NCBI GenBank assembly: GCA_025964405.1
Contig: JAOPYW010000095.1
Location: 1 to 15,315 of the forward strand
Direction of reading: 5' to 3'
Length of the DNA stretch: 15,315 nucleotides
Source of the DNA: Thermoleophilia bacterium
GTDB taxonomy: Bacteria > Actinomycetota > Thermoleophilia > Gaiellales > SKUG01
Below are positions 6,588 to 14,180 of the stretch, in pieces (position 1 is the stretch's first letter; every line of letters begins with the position of its first letter). The notes beneath the pieces are model-generated. The model was not told the DNA's origin. It ran no database searches and was given only the letters and a program-made list of their open reading frames with translations. A program made the translations under genes and the position numbers.

Positions 6588-8045
6588 CTAGCCACCGCCG
6601 GCCGCCGCATACGTCGCCCAGCGACTGCCGTAGCCGTTCGTGATGGCCCACGACGTCGTGAGCGCCTGCTGGCGCCAGTCGGTCCAGCTCAGGTCGCCCA
6701 GGGCTCCCCAGGCGTCGGGGTTCGCGGCCCGCGCGGCCGGCGCGAGTTCGTTGAACGTCGGCTCGATGAACTGGAACATGCCCTTCGACGGCGTTCCGTT
6801 CTGGGCGTTGATGTCCCAGTCGTTGGCGATGTCGGTCGTGTCGTATCCCGACTCCAGGCGCGCGATGCCCGAGAGCACGTTCGCATCCGCCCCGTAGGCC
6901 GCGGCCGCCGTCGATATGAACGTGTCGACCTCACCTCGCGACGCTCCGGCCGCCGCTGGGGCAGCCGGTGTCGACGGCGCGGGCGCCGGCTCCGCGGCAC
7001 CCGACCCCGACGCGCCGCCCGGCAGGCGAACGAGCTCGCCCGGATGGATCAGGTCGGGATCCACGATGGTGGTGCGGTTCGCCTGGAGGAGCTCGGCGAG
7101 CGTCACGCCCGTGCGCCCGGCGATGCCGCCGAGCGTGTCGCCCGCTCGCACGACGTACGTCGCTCGGTCGGCGGCCTCCGCGGGCGCCGGAGCCGCCGCC
7201 GGCGTGCTTTCCGCAGACGCCAGACGAAGTTGCTGGCCGGGGTAGATGAGGTTGGGGTTCGGCACCTGGTCGGCGTTCAGGGCGTGCAGCGCCTGCATGC
7301 TCATGCCGTGCTGGGTCGCGATCACGCCCAGCGTGTCACCCGGTCGCACGGTGTACTCGCCCTCGCCCTGGTGCTCGGCCGTGGTCGCCGGCGGTGCAGC
7401 ACCTGCCATCGGCGCAGTCGCGGGCTCCGCCGCTGACGCTGCGCCCGCAGCTCCCCCGAAGGTGCGAGCCCCGGAGAGGTAGATGTTCGGGTCGACCACG
7501 TTCGCGTTGTCGCCGAAGGTGGCGTAGGAGACCTGGAAGTGGACGTGGCTGCCCGATGCCGCGCCGGTGTGGCCGACCTTGCCGATCACGTCACCCTGGC
7601 CCACCTGCGCGCCGACCGCCACGTCGAGCGCCGACTGGTGCATGTAGCGCGAGTAGACGTGGTTGCCCGCATCGTCGCGGCCGTGGTCGATGACGACCTC
7701 GTTGCCGGCGCCGTAGGGATTCCATCCGGCCACGACGACCGTGCCCGCAGCGGCGGCCTTGATGGGAGTGCCCTCCGGGCGCGCGTAGTCGATGCCGAAG
7801 TGCATCTCCTTGCCGTTGGGGAGCAGGTTCAGGTTGCTGGCCGGTTCGCGCTCGCCGTAGGGCGACGAGATGCCGCCCTCGCCGACCGGCGCCTGCATCG
7901 CCGCCCCGGGTTTCGCGGCGGTCGGCACGTCGAGGCGCGCCACGGCATCGGGCGCGGCCGCGGCCCCGCGGGGCTCGGTGGTGGGCGGCTGGTTCGGTGT
8001 GTGGCGGGCGAAGGAGGGGTGGACGTGACTGCGTGTGACGGGCAT
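6588..8045 (-). CDS. Three-part peptidoglycan hydrolase: M23 endopeptidase, two LysM, lysozyme-like domain
   Basis: The 485-residue product combines several cell-wall modules. Residues about 80-185 are an M23/LytM zinc endopeptidase with both motifs intact: H82-x-x-x-D86 (HFGID) and H167-x-H169 (SHVHF). This family cuts peptide cross-links in peptidoglycan. Two LysM domains that bind N-acetylglucosamine follow at about 231-275 (YTVRPGDTL start) and 297-341 (YVVRAGDTL start). An Ala/Pro-rich linker leads to a lysozyme or lytic-transglycosylase-like domain at about 370-485, with a likely catalytic E398 in RLESGYD and the core motif GMFQFIEPTF. Start ATG 8045 has GGAG about 10 bases upstream; an extension to 8147 is open but adds no domain. 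Neither start gives a signal peptide, which is unusual. The gene lies alone on the minus strand, convergent with the HIT gene. Confidence 0.88.
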   Translation of the reverse strand: MPVTRSHVHPSFARHTPNQPPTTEPRGAAAAPDAVARLDVPTAAKPGAAMQAPVGEGGISSPYGEREPASNLNLLPNGKEMHFGIDYARPEGTPIKAAAAGTVVVAGWNPYGAGNEVVIDHGRDDAGNHVYSRYMHQSALDVAVGAQVGQGDVIGKVGHTGAASGSHVHFQVSYATFGDNANVVDPNIYLSGARTFGGAAGAASAAEPATAPMAGAAPPATTAEHQGEGEYTVRPGDTLGVIATQHGMSMQALHALNADQVPNPNLIYPGQQLRLASAESTPAAAPAPAEAADRATYVVRAGDTLGGIAGRTGVTLAELLQANRTTIVDPDLIHPGELVRLPGGASGSGAAEPAPAPSTPAAPAAAGASRGEVDTFISTAAAAYGADANVLSGIARLESGYDTTDIANDWDINAQNGTPSKGMFQFIEPTFNELAPAARAANPDAWGALGDLSWTDWRQQALTTSWAITNGYGSRWATYAAAGGG

Positions 8046-8221
8046 CTGGGTGCATCTCCGACGGAGTGATCGTGCCGCGTGGGTACGGCTAGGGATCGGT
8101 CGGTGCACGTCGCACACCAGCGTCGCCGACGCACCGCGGTGTCGCAAGGGGGATCTGACCTCCCGTCGTCGACCGCCGCACGCGTCGCACGGTCACGCGG
8201 CCCCTGTGCGAGGATCCCCCC
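8046..8221. other. 176-base divergent intergenic region
   Basis: This region separates the peptidoglycan hydrolase from the yqeY operon and should hold both promoters. It contains a perfect palindrome CACCGCGGTG at 8132-8141, flanked by partly symmetric GACG/GTCGC, which could be an operator. No AACCCG-type core of the c-di-AMP riboswitch is visible on the hydrolase strand. Nothing else is recognised. Confidence 0.3.
8210..8215 (+). promoter_or_regulatory. AGGA ribosome-binding site or leaderless -10 (GAGGAT) of yqeY
   Basis: GAGGAT lies 6 bases before the ATG at 8222. AGGA at 8211-8214 with a 7-base spacer is a good Shine-Dalgarno site. The same hexamer has the position of the -10-like boxes at the PAP2 and aldehyde dehydrogenase genes. 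The two readings cannot be separated from sequence alone; the ribosome-binding site is the simpler one. Confidence 0.45.
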
Positions 8222-8674
8222 ATGACCTCACTCCTCGAGCAGCTCCAGTCAGACGTCAAGGAAGCCATGAAGGCCCGCGACAGCGATCGCGTGCAGACGC
8301 TCCGGCTCTTCGTCAACGCGATCCAGGTCGAGGCGAAGACCAAGCAGCGCGACCTCGATGGCTCGGAGGAGATCGCCGTGCTCCAGCGCGAGCGCAAGAA
8401 GCGCATCGAGGCCGCCGAGGCGTTCGACGCCGGCGACGCCGCCGACCGCGCGGCCGAGGAGCGCCGCCAGGCCGAGCTCCTCGACACCTACCTGCCCGAG
8501 CAGCTCACCCCCGAGGAGCTCCAGAACCTCGTGACGAACGCGATCGCCGAGGCCGGTGCCGAATCGCCCAAGGACATGGGCGCCGTCATGAAGGTGCTCG
8601 TGCCCAAGGTCGCCGGGCGCGCCGACGGCAAGGCGCTCAGCGGCGCGGTGCAGCAGGCCCTGCGCGCGAACTGA
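8222..8674 (+). CDS. GatB/YqeY domain-containing protein
   Basis: The 150-residue product matches stand-alone YqeY proteins in length and pattern: an N-terminal helical half (MTSLLEQLQSDVKEAMKARD), a Lys/Arg/Glu-rich middle with VLQRERKKRIEAAEAF, and the C-terminal helical bundle containing TYLPEQLTPEEL and PKDMGAVMKVLVPKVAGRADGKALS. The fold is shared with the tRNA-binding tail of GatB, the amidotransferase subunit that converts misacylated Glu- or Asp-tRNA. The function of the free-standing proteins is not firmly established; tRNA or nucleic-acid binding is inferred from the fold. The start is set by AGGA at 8211-8214. The next gene begins 2 bases after the stop, so the three plus-strand genes from here to 10132 form one operon. 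Confidence 0.92.
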   Translation: MTSLLEQLQSDVKEAMKARDSDRVQTLRLFVNAIQVEAKTKQRDLDGSEEIAVLQRERKKRIEAAEAFDAGDAADRAAEERRQAELLDTYLPEQLTPEELQNLVTNAIAEAGAESPKDMGAVMKVLVPKVAGRADGKALSGAVQQALRAN

Positions 8675-8676
8675 TC

Positions 8677-9390
8677 GTGGGCGCGGACCAGCTCAGCGGC
8701 CGCGTCGCCATCGTCACCGGTGCCTCATCGGGCATCGGCGCCGCGACTGCGCGTGCACTCGCCGCACTCGGCGCGTCGCTCGTCGTCGTGGCCCGTCGAT
8801 CGGATGAGCTGCACGCCCTCGCGGCCTCGCTGCCGGGCCCGTCGCTCGCCGTGGTCGCGGATGTCAGTCGCGAGCACGACGCGGCACGCATCGCGACCGA
8901 GGCGCTCGAGGCGTTCGGGCGCATCGACATCCTCGTCAACAACGCCGGCACGGCATCCTTCGCGCCCATCCTCGAGACCAGCCTCGACGACTGGCAGCGC
9001 ATGCTCGACGTCAACCTCACCGGGAGCTTCCTCTGCGCCCGCGCCGTGCTGCCCGCGATGCTCGCCGCCGGCAGCGGACGCATCGTCAACGTCTGCAGCG
9101 ACGTCAGTCGCCGCGTCTTCCCGGGCGGCGGCGCCTACTGCGCCTCGAAGTTCGGCCAGTACGCCTTCAGCCAGACGCTGGCCAAGGAGGTGCGCGAGCG
9201 CGGAATCGCCGTCGGCGCGGTGCTCCCGGGCATGGTGCAGAGCGAGTTCGCCGGCGGCAAGCCCGAGGAGCGCAACGACTGGATCCTCCAGCCGGGCGAC
9301 GTCGCCGAGGCGATCAGCTTCATGGTCACCCGACCTGACCACGCGGTCGTCGACGAGCTGCAGGTGCACCCCGTGGTGCAGGAGATCTGA
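8677..9390 (+). CDS. Short-chain dehydrogenase/reductase (SDR)
   Basis: The 237-residue product is a classical SDR, an NAD(P)-dependent oxidoreductase with a single Rossmann domain. The cofactor loop TGASSGIG spans 14-21, the structural NNAG motif starts at N88, and the catalytic set is N112-region, S141, Y154 and K158 (YCASK). An arginine pair after the second strand (VVARRSDEL) suggests a preference for NADPH, which is an inference. The C-terminus has the PGMVQSEF segment expected after the active site, followed by the DVAEAISFMV helix. The GTG at 8677 is chosen because it follows the yqeY stop by 2 bases and leaves the normal short lead before the first beta strand; the frame is open further upstream but there it overlaps yqeY. 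The substrate cannot be predicted. Confidence 0.92.
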   Translation: MGADQLSGRVAIVTGASSGIGAATARALAALGASLVVVARRSDELHALAASLPGPSLAVVADVSREHDAARIATEALEAFGRIDILVNNAGTASFAPILETSLDDWQRMLDVNLTGSFLCARAVLPAMLAAGSGRIVNVCSDVSRRVFPGGGAYCASKFGQYAFSQTLAKEVRERGIAVGAVLPGMVQSEFAGGKPEERNDWILQPGDVAEAISFMVTRPDHAVVDELQVHPVVQEI

Positions 9391-9394
9391 CCTC

Positions 9395-10132
9395 GTGCGC
9401 CGCGCCTGGCTCCCCGCACTGACACTGCTCGTCGCCGCACTTGCGGCATGTCAGTCGGCGAACGCGGCAGCGGTGGTGCCGACCCGCGTCGAGCGACTGG
9501 GGAGCTCCGCGCAGGGGCGCCCGATCACCGCCGTCGTGCGCGGGTATCCGGGCGCGACCCGCAACGTGCTCGTCGTCGGGGTCGTGCACGGCACCGAGCC
9601 GGCCGGGCTCGCCGTCATCCGCGCCCTGCGCTACGCCGTGCCGCCGCCGGGCGTGCGCTACTGGCTCGTCGCCGCCGCCAACCCCGACGGTCGCGCGCAC
9701 GGCACCCGCCAGAACGCGCGCGGGGTCGACCTGAACCGCAACTTCCCGCTCACGTGGCGCCCGGGCGGGGCCCGCTGGAGCACGTACTTCCCCGGCCCGT
9801 TCGCGGCCTCCGAACCCGAGACCCGCGCGATCATGGCGCTCGTGCGGCGCACGCGGCCGGCGGTCACCGTCTGGTACCACCAGCACCTCGGCATCGTGGT
9901 GCGCCCGACGACCTACCGCGCACGTCAGGTCGCAGGCGCCTACGCGCGGGTGTCGGGCATCCCCATGCGGCCCTATGCGGCGCTCGACGGCACCGCGAGC
10001 GCGTGGCAGGCCCGTGTCGATCCGCAGGGTGCGCCGCTCGTGGTGGAGCTGCGCGCGGGAGCCCTCGACCCGGCCGGCGTGCGTCGCCACGTGCGGGCCG
10101 TCGCGGCTGCGGCCCGGCGCGCGACCGCGTGA
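9395..10132 (+). CDS. M14-family zinc carboxypeptidase/amidase, MpaA-like lipoprotein
   Basis: The 245-residue product begins with a basic end (VRR), a hydrophobic core and a lipobox L16-A17-A18-C19, so it is probably a membrane-anchored lipoprotein. The mature part is a compact M14 metallopeptidase. Zinc ligands are H65 and E68 in VVHGTEPAG, and a later histidine in TVWYHQH (H162 or H164). The family segment TRQNARGVDLNRNFP contains the substrate-carboxylate and catalytic arginine region, and E218 in VVELRAG is the likely general base. This pattern is closest to MpaA, which cuts the gamma-D-glutamyl-meso-diaminopimelate bond of murein peptides. MpaA itself is cytosolic, so an exported relative would act on the wall or on released peptides; that role is inferred. 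GTG 9395 lies 4 bases after the SDR stop and gives the only sensible signal sequence. Confidence 0.85.
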   Translation: MRRAWLPALTLLVAALAACQSANAAAVVPTRVERLGSSAQGRPITAVVRGYPGATRNVLVVGVVHGTEPAGLAVIRALRYAVPPPGVRYWLVAAANPDGRAHGTRQNARGVDLNRNFPLTWRPGGARWSTYFPGPFAASEPETRAIMALVRRTRPAVTVWYHQHLGIVVRPTTYRARQVAGAYARVSGIPMRPYAALDGTASAWQARVDPQGAPLVVELRAGALDPAGVRRHVRAVAAAARRATA

Positions 10133-10138
10133 CGTTCG

Positions 10139-10150
10139 CCTGACGTCAGG
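10139..10150. other. 12-base perfect palindrome at convergent gene ends
   Basis: CCTGACGTCAGG is perfectly self-complementary and includes the stop codon of the LamG gene. It lies in the 13-base gap after the M14 stop. With no loop it is a poor terminator; a protein-binding site or chance are equally possible. Confidence 0.3.
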
Positions 10151-13100
10151 GATTGGCCAGGGCGACGACGGTGATCGTGTCCTGGAAGGTGCCGCTCGGC
10201 ACGGCGGTGCCCACGCCGAGGCGCACTGACAGCGTGACGTCCTCGGGTGCCACCGAGAGGGTGGGGCGCGTGTGGAGCGTGGTGGAGGAGCCGAGCTTGA
10301 GGCCGGCGTACCGGTTGTTCACGTAGTCGAACGCGGTGGTGCCGCTGCCCCACTTCGCGAGGCGTGCGGCGGGACCGGTGACTCCCGTCACGCAGACCCC
10401 GACGTACCCGGTCGTACCGTTCGCGCCGGCAGCCCACGCCGTCGGCGTGGCGTTGGTGCCGGTCCAGTCGGGGATCGTCGTGGCGAAGCCCGGGAGGAGG
10501 CCGCCGCCGTTCGCGTCGCTGCCGTCGGTCGCCAGGAGGGTGTATCCGTGGGTCGCGTTGGTGGTGACGGTGATCGGCGTGCTGGCGCTGGCGTCGGCTC
10601 CCGCGACCACGCTCCCGAGCCCCAGGCTCGGCCCGGCCGAGACACTCAGGGTCGGCGTCGACATCTCGAACCAGTCGGGCGTGCTCCAGGCGCTCCACGC
10701 GTCGCCGACCTGACGCGCCTTCATGCGCACGTAGTAGCGCGCACCCGGGGTGCGGAGGGCGGTCGAGCCGCCGCCCGTGCCGTAGACGACGTCGGCGCAG
10801 CGGGCGGCGGGCGCGCACGCAGCGAGCGCGACACCGGCGTCGGACGGGGAGGAATCCCACATGACCGTGCCGTGCGGCGCAAGCGTCGCGTCATAGCCGG
10901 CGACCTCGGCGCTCGTGAGGGCGCGGTTGAGGATGCGCACCTCGTCGAGCGAGCCCGTGAACCGGCCGTTGGCAGCCAGCGTCTGGGAAGCACCGATGAA
11001 CACGCCGTTGCTCGAGGTGTCAGCCGCGCCCGGCATCTGCGTCGATCCCACTGACACACCATCGACGTAGAAGGTCATCAGGTTGGTGGAGCTGACGGTC
11101 ATCGTCGCCGAGTGCCACAGGTTGTCGGTGTACGGGGTCGACGACGTCTGCACCTTGTACGAGACGCCTCCGACCGTGGCCGTTGCCTGGAACTTGGCCC
11201 CGCTCTGGATGAACTGCAGCGCGTAGTTGCAGGTGCCGGCGCATCCACCCGAGGAGTTCTCGACGAGCGTGGGGAATGCCGTAGGGATGCCGTTGGTCCT
11301 GAACCGCGCCTGCACCGTGAAGTCCTCCGTGAGCTGGAGGGCCGCATCGGGCGCGGCGCGGGTGTGCTGGGTCGTGCCGTTGAGCTCCAGCGCTTCCGCG
11401 AAACCGGCCTGGCCAGCAGGAGAGGTTGGCGCGGCGGTCGGGATGAGCGTACGGCCGTTGCCGCTGGCATCGGTGGTCACTCCCGTTGCAGTGTCGAAGT
11501 GCCACAGGCCGACGACGCTCGAGTCGGTGACGTCGTTGAACACCTGGACGCGCTGCTGCGCGGCGGTGGTGAGCCCCGTGTTCATCCACGAGAAGTGCGG
11601 CGTCGCAGCCGCGACGTCGATCGGGTTCGTGTAGTTCGCCTGGGCGTTCGTGTCGTGCGTGAACTGGGCGGTCGGGGCAGCCGTGGTCGTCGTCTCGAAC
11701 CAGTCGGGCGTGCTCCATGCCGACCAGCTCCCGAACGCTCCCCGGAGCTTGGAGGTCACGTAGTAGCGAACGCCACCATGCACCAGCGACACAGGGGCTC
11801 CGGAGGAGCCGTAGACGATGTCGGTGCACCGTGCCCCCTTGGCGCAGTTCGCGATCGCGTTGCCGGCGTCGCTGGTGCTGCTGTCCCACAGGACCGTGCC
11901 ATGCGAGGCGTTCGAGTTCATGTAGCCGAGGATGTCGGCCGGCGTCATCGAGCCGCGGCTGATGCGGATGTCATCGACTTCGCCGTTGAACCTGCTGCCG
12001 CCGGAGAGGTCGCCGCTCACCATGACGTCGACGTTGGGATTGTCGACGACGCCTGCATTGAGGGGCGTGTTGTCGTACTGCGCGCCGTCGAGGTACAGGC
12101 GCATGACGTTGCCCGCATCGATCACGAGGGCGAAGTGGTGCCATGTACCGTCGACCCACGGCCCAGCTGGGGTGGCCACGTTCTTCTGGGTGCCTCCGTT
12201 GACTGACACGTTGCCGTCGATGGTGTTGCTCGCGCGGTCGAACACGACCTCGAAGTTGAAGCGCGTGGCCGCTACGTCGGAACGCGTGATGATCGAGGGA
12301 TACGGGTCGTTGGCGATCGACGACGTCTTGAACCAGCCGTCGACGCTGAAGTCCTTCACGAGGTTGAAGGCCGGGGACGTGGTGGCGGTGGCCGTCTGCG
12401 TGCCGGTCATCTTGAGCGACTCGGCGTACTTGCCGGTCGGGTTCGTCGGGCCGCCGGCCAGGGCCAGGGTGTGGGCGTTGCCGGTGCTGTCGACGGTCGG
12501 GCCGGGCGCGGCGTCCATCTTCCACAGCGCCACCACGTTGTTGAGCGGCGTGTTGAGCACCTGCGTGCGTTCGAGCGTGGCCGCTCCGCCGGTCGTGTTG
12601 TTCACGCTGAAGCGCGGGGTGGCTGACGCGATGGTGGTCGGGTTGGTCGAACCCGCCGTGGCGTTCGTGTCGTTCGTGTAGAGCCCGCTGGGCGGGTCGA
12701 CCGGTCCGTCGGGGCTGTCGACCTCGACCATCGCGGCATCCCAGTAGGGCTGCGTGCCGACCGGGTTGACGTAGCCCGTGCGGATCTTGAGCGCATTGAC
12801 CTCAGACGGCGTCCAGCCGGCGACCGGTGCGGCGATGACGTTCTGGTGGTAGCCCAGCGACGCGTTCGTCGCCATGTTGCCGCCGTACAGCACGGGCGCC
12901 GCCGCGTCGGAGTCGCCGTTGCGAACGACCTTGGTCGTTCCGGTCACGCTGGTCGCACTCGATGAATGTGATGCCATGACTGCCGACACCCAGTTCGCGG
13001 TCTGGGGAAGGGCGGTGTTCTGCAGGGTCCATTCGAGGAAGCTGTTGGCGCCGGTGACGGTCTGCTTGACGTGGTCGACGCCGGTCGAGGCCACGGGGTC

Positions 13101-13955
13101 GTCGAGGCGCGTCCAGCTCGTGGGGTCGATGGCGGTGGAGTCGTCGTCCTGGAACGAGCCCGGCGTCGCATGCGTGCCGGCGCCGTCGATGCGAAAGCCG
13201 AGCGAACTGCCCGCGCCGATCGGATAGTCGGCGGTGGTGTCGGTCACGGCGAAGTCGTCGACGTAGACCTGCGCCGTGTCACCGACCGTCGCGGATCCGA
13301 CCTGGAACTGGAAGATGGTGTCGGCCGTCATGCCGGCCAGGTTCGTCGGGGTCTGCGGAAGTCCGTTCACGCTCCACAGCGAGGTCCACGTCGTGCCCTG
13401 CGTGGTGACGGCCAGGTCGATGCGGTACCAGGTGCCGGTCGTCAACACCGGGCCGTTGACGGCACCGGTGACCGTGCCCGCCGCGTTCTTGTAGGCGAGC
13501 TGCGACTGCCCCGTCGGGGTGACGTAGAGCCGCCCGATCCGGGCCGACGTGTTCGTGTTCGGCAGCCCGCCGCTGATGATGTCCATGTTGGCCGTCGGCA
13601 GGGCCGCGATGTAGACGTAGTACCGCAGTGACATCTGGCCGGCGTCCTGCGTGTCGAACCGGAACGCCGACGCCTTGCCGGCCCCCCACGTCAACTGGAG
13701 GGCGTAGCTACCACCGTGCCTGGTGCCCGACTGCACTACCTCGGTCGTGCCGTCGGCGAACCACTTCGCCTGGCCGTTGTTCGCAGGGTAGTCGCTCAGG
13801 ATGCCGCTCTCGAATCCCGTCACCCAGATCGGCGCAGCGACCACGGAGGCGGTGCTGAACAGGCACCACGTCACGCAGGCCAGCAGCGCCGATCGCCACG
13901 CGGCGTGCACCGTGCGAGCGACGGCGCGCGTATGACTATGTGAAGGGTCACTCAC
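10146..13955 (-). CDS. Giant exported LamG/concanavalin-like surface protein
   Basis: The 1269-residue product starts with a signal sequence: basic residues up to R21, a hydrophobic core at 22-40 and a V-V-A site near residue 40. Residues about 42-200 look like a jelly-roll lectin or lyase-like domain (WYRIDLAVTT, VYVDDFAV), and 200-420 form a second beta-rich region. Two tandem modules of about 335 residues follow (425-763, 764-1098). In each, a LamG-3 domain (about 475-685 and 815-1028; motifs LWKMD, TWHHFALV, YLDG, VDDIRI) sits between the two halves of an Fn3-like domain. The C-terminal domain (1101-1269) ends VPSGTFQDTITVV. LamG domains typically bind glycans or proteins. GTG 13955 is chosen as giving a full signal sequence; GTG 13910 is an alternative. 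The gene stands alone, convergent with the M14 gene. The exact ligand is unknown. Confidence 0.84.
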   Translation of the reverse strand: MSDPSHSHTRAVARTVHAAWRSALLACVTWCLFSTASVVAAPIWVTGFESGILSDYPANNGQAKWFADGTTEVVQSGTRHGGSYALQLTWGAGKASAFRFDTQDAGQMSLRYYVYIAALPTANMDIISGGLPNTNTSARIGRLYVTPTGQSQLAYKNAAGTVTGAVNGPVLTTGTWYRIDLAVTTQGTTWTSLWSVNGLPQTPTNLAGMTADTIFQFQVGSATVGDTAQVYVDDFAVTDTTADYPIGAGSSLGFRIDGAGTHATPGSFQDDDSTAIDPTSWTRLDDPVASTGVDHVKQTVTGANSFLEWTLQNTALPQTANWVSAVMASHSSSATSVTGTTKVVRNGDSDAAAPVLYGGNMATNASLGYHQNVIAAPVAGWTPSEVNALKIRTGYVNPVGTQPYWDAAMVEVDSPDGPVDPPSGLYTNDTNATAGSTNPTTIASATPRFSVNNTTGGAATLERTQVLNTPLNNVVALWKMDAAPGPTVDSTGNAHTLALAGGPTNPTGKYAESLKMTGTQTATATTSPAFNLVKDFSVDGWFKTSSIANDPYPSIITRSDVAATRFNFEVVFDRASNTIDGNVSVNGGTQKNVATPAGPWVDGTWHHFALVIDAGNVMRLYLDGAQYDNTPLNAGVVDNPNVDVMVSGDLSGGSRFNGEVDDIRISRGSMTPADILGYMNSNASHGTVLWDSSTSDAGNAIANCAKGARCTDIVYGSSGAPVSLVHGGVRYYVTSKLRGAFGSWSAWSTPDWFETTTTAAPTAQFTHDTNAQANYTNPIDVAAATPHFSWMNTGLTTAAQQRVQVFNDVTDSSVVGLWHFDTATGVTTDASGNGRTLIPTAAPTSPAGQAGFAEALELNGTTQHTRAAPDAALQLTEDFTVQARFRTNGIPTAFPTLVENSSGGCAGTCNYALQFIQSGAKFQATATVGGVSYKVQTSSTPYTDNLWHSATMTVSSTNLMTFYVDGVSVGSTQMPGAADTSSNGVFIGASQTLAANGRFTGSLDEVRILNRALTSAEVAGYDATLAPHGTVMWDSSPSDAGVALAACAPAARCADVVYGTGGGSTALRTPGARYYVRMKARQVGDAWSAWSTPDWFEMSTPTLSVSAGPSLGLGSVVAGADASASTPITVTTNATHGYTLLATDGSDANGGGLLPGFATTIPDWTGTNATPTAWAAGANGTTGYVGVCVTGVTGPAARLAKWGSGTTAFDYVNNRYAGLKLGSSTTLHTRPTLSVAPEDVTLSVRLGVGTAVPSGTFQDTITVVALANP
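10664..12683 (-). repeat. two tandem ~1-kb LamG-in-Fn3 modules
   Basis: Module 1 (11,667-12,683) and module 2 (10,664-11,666) encode the same order of elements with diverged sequence. Matching points include TNDTNA/THDTNA at the start, ATPRFS/ATPHFS, LWKMD/LWHFD, VLWDSS/VMWDSS, a C-x6-C pair, and SAWSTPDWFE at the end. A 25-base stretch is identical between 10664-10688 and 11693-11717. Confidence 0.8.
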
Positions 13956-13979
13956 CCCAGCTGTTTCGGCCGGGGGGTG
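13953..13979 (-). promoter_or_regulatory. hairpin over the GTG start of the LamG gene
   Basis: In the transcript CACCCC (13979-13974) can pair with GGGGTG (13958-13953), with GGC/GCT as possible inner pairs. The 3' arm contains both the GGGG ribosome-binding-like run and the proposed GTG start codon. Pairing would hide the start. This depends on 13955 being the true start. Confidence 0.35.
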
Positions 13980-14168
13980 CGATACCTGAGGAAATACTTC
14001 GATATGTCGGCAGAGCGAAGGTACGAACCTTTGATCGGGTTGGATCGCCTGACGGTTTTCCGTCGCGTCGGTTGCAGCATCTGGCCACCTGCGCAGGAGG
14101 TTCACCCCGACGACGCGCCGGGGCGGCTTCTGCCACCGCCGCCAGCCGACGCGCGGCTGCGGAGGAGT
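13980..14168. other. divergent intergenic region with several small stem-loops
   Basis: Symmetric elements: AAGGT-ACGA-ACCTT (14018-14031), GACGG-TTTT-CCGTC (14051-14064) and the palindrome CCTGCGCAGG (14088-14097). If the LamG transcript begins upstream of them they would form a structured leader. The sequence does not match the c-di-GMP-I core (no GGCAAACC or GACGCAAAGCC). GGAGGAG at 14161-14167 lies 13 bases before the aldehyde dehydrogenase start, too far for a normal ribosome-binding site. Confidence 0.3.
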
Positions 14169-14174
14169 CATACT
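14169..14174 (+). promoter_or_regulatory. candidate -10 box (CATACT) for aldehyde dehydrogenase
   Basis: CATACT is one mismatch from TATACT and ends exactly 6 bases before the ATG at 14181, which would give a leaderless transcript. CCGACG at 14146-14151 is a weak -35 candidate at 17-base spacing. Confidence 0.4.
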
Positions 14175-14180
14175 TGCCGG

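Noticed and set aside
8046..8221. c-di-AMP (ydaO-type) riboswitch before the LysM/M23 gene
   Set aside because: This class often precedes wall hydrolases in Actinobacteria, but its conserved core sequences were not found on the relevant strand.
8035..8676. Long upstream extension of the short-chain dehydrogenase frame
   Set aside because: It overlaps the whole of yqeY and encodes an Arg/Gly-rich sequence; the conserved protein begins at 8677.
9395..10132. Start of the M14 gene far upstream, within the dehydrogenase gene
   Set aside because: The frame is open from 8720 but upstream text is Arg/Ser-rich shadow sequence; the GTG at 9395 begins a proper lipoprotein signal.
13956..14180. c-di-GMP-I riboswitch before the LamG gene
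   Set aside because: Hairpins are present but the conserved GGCAAACC and GACGCAAAGCC segments are absent.
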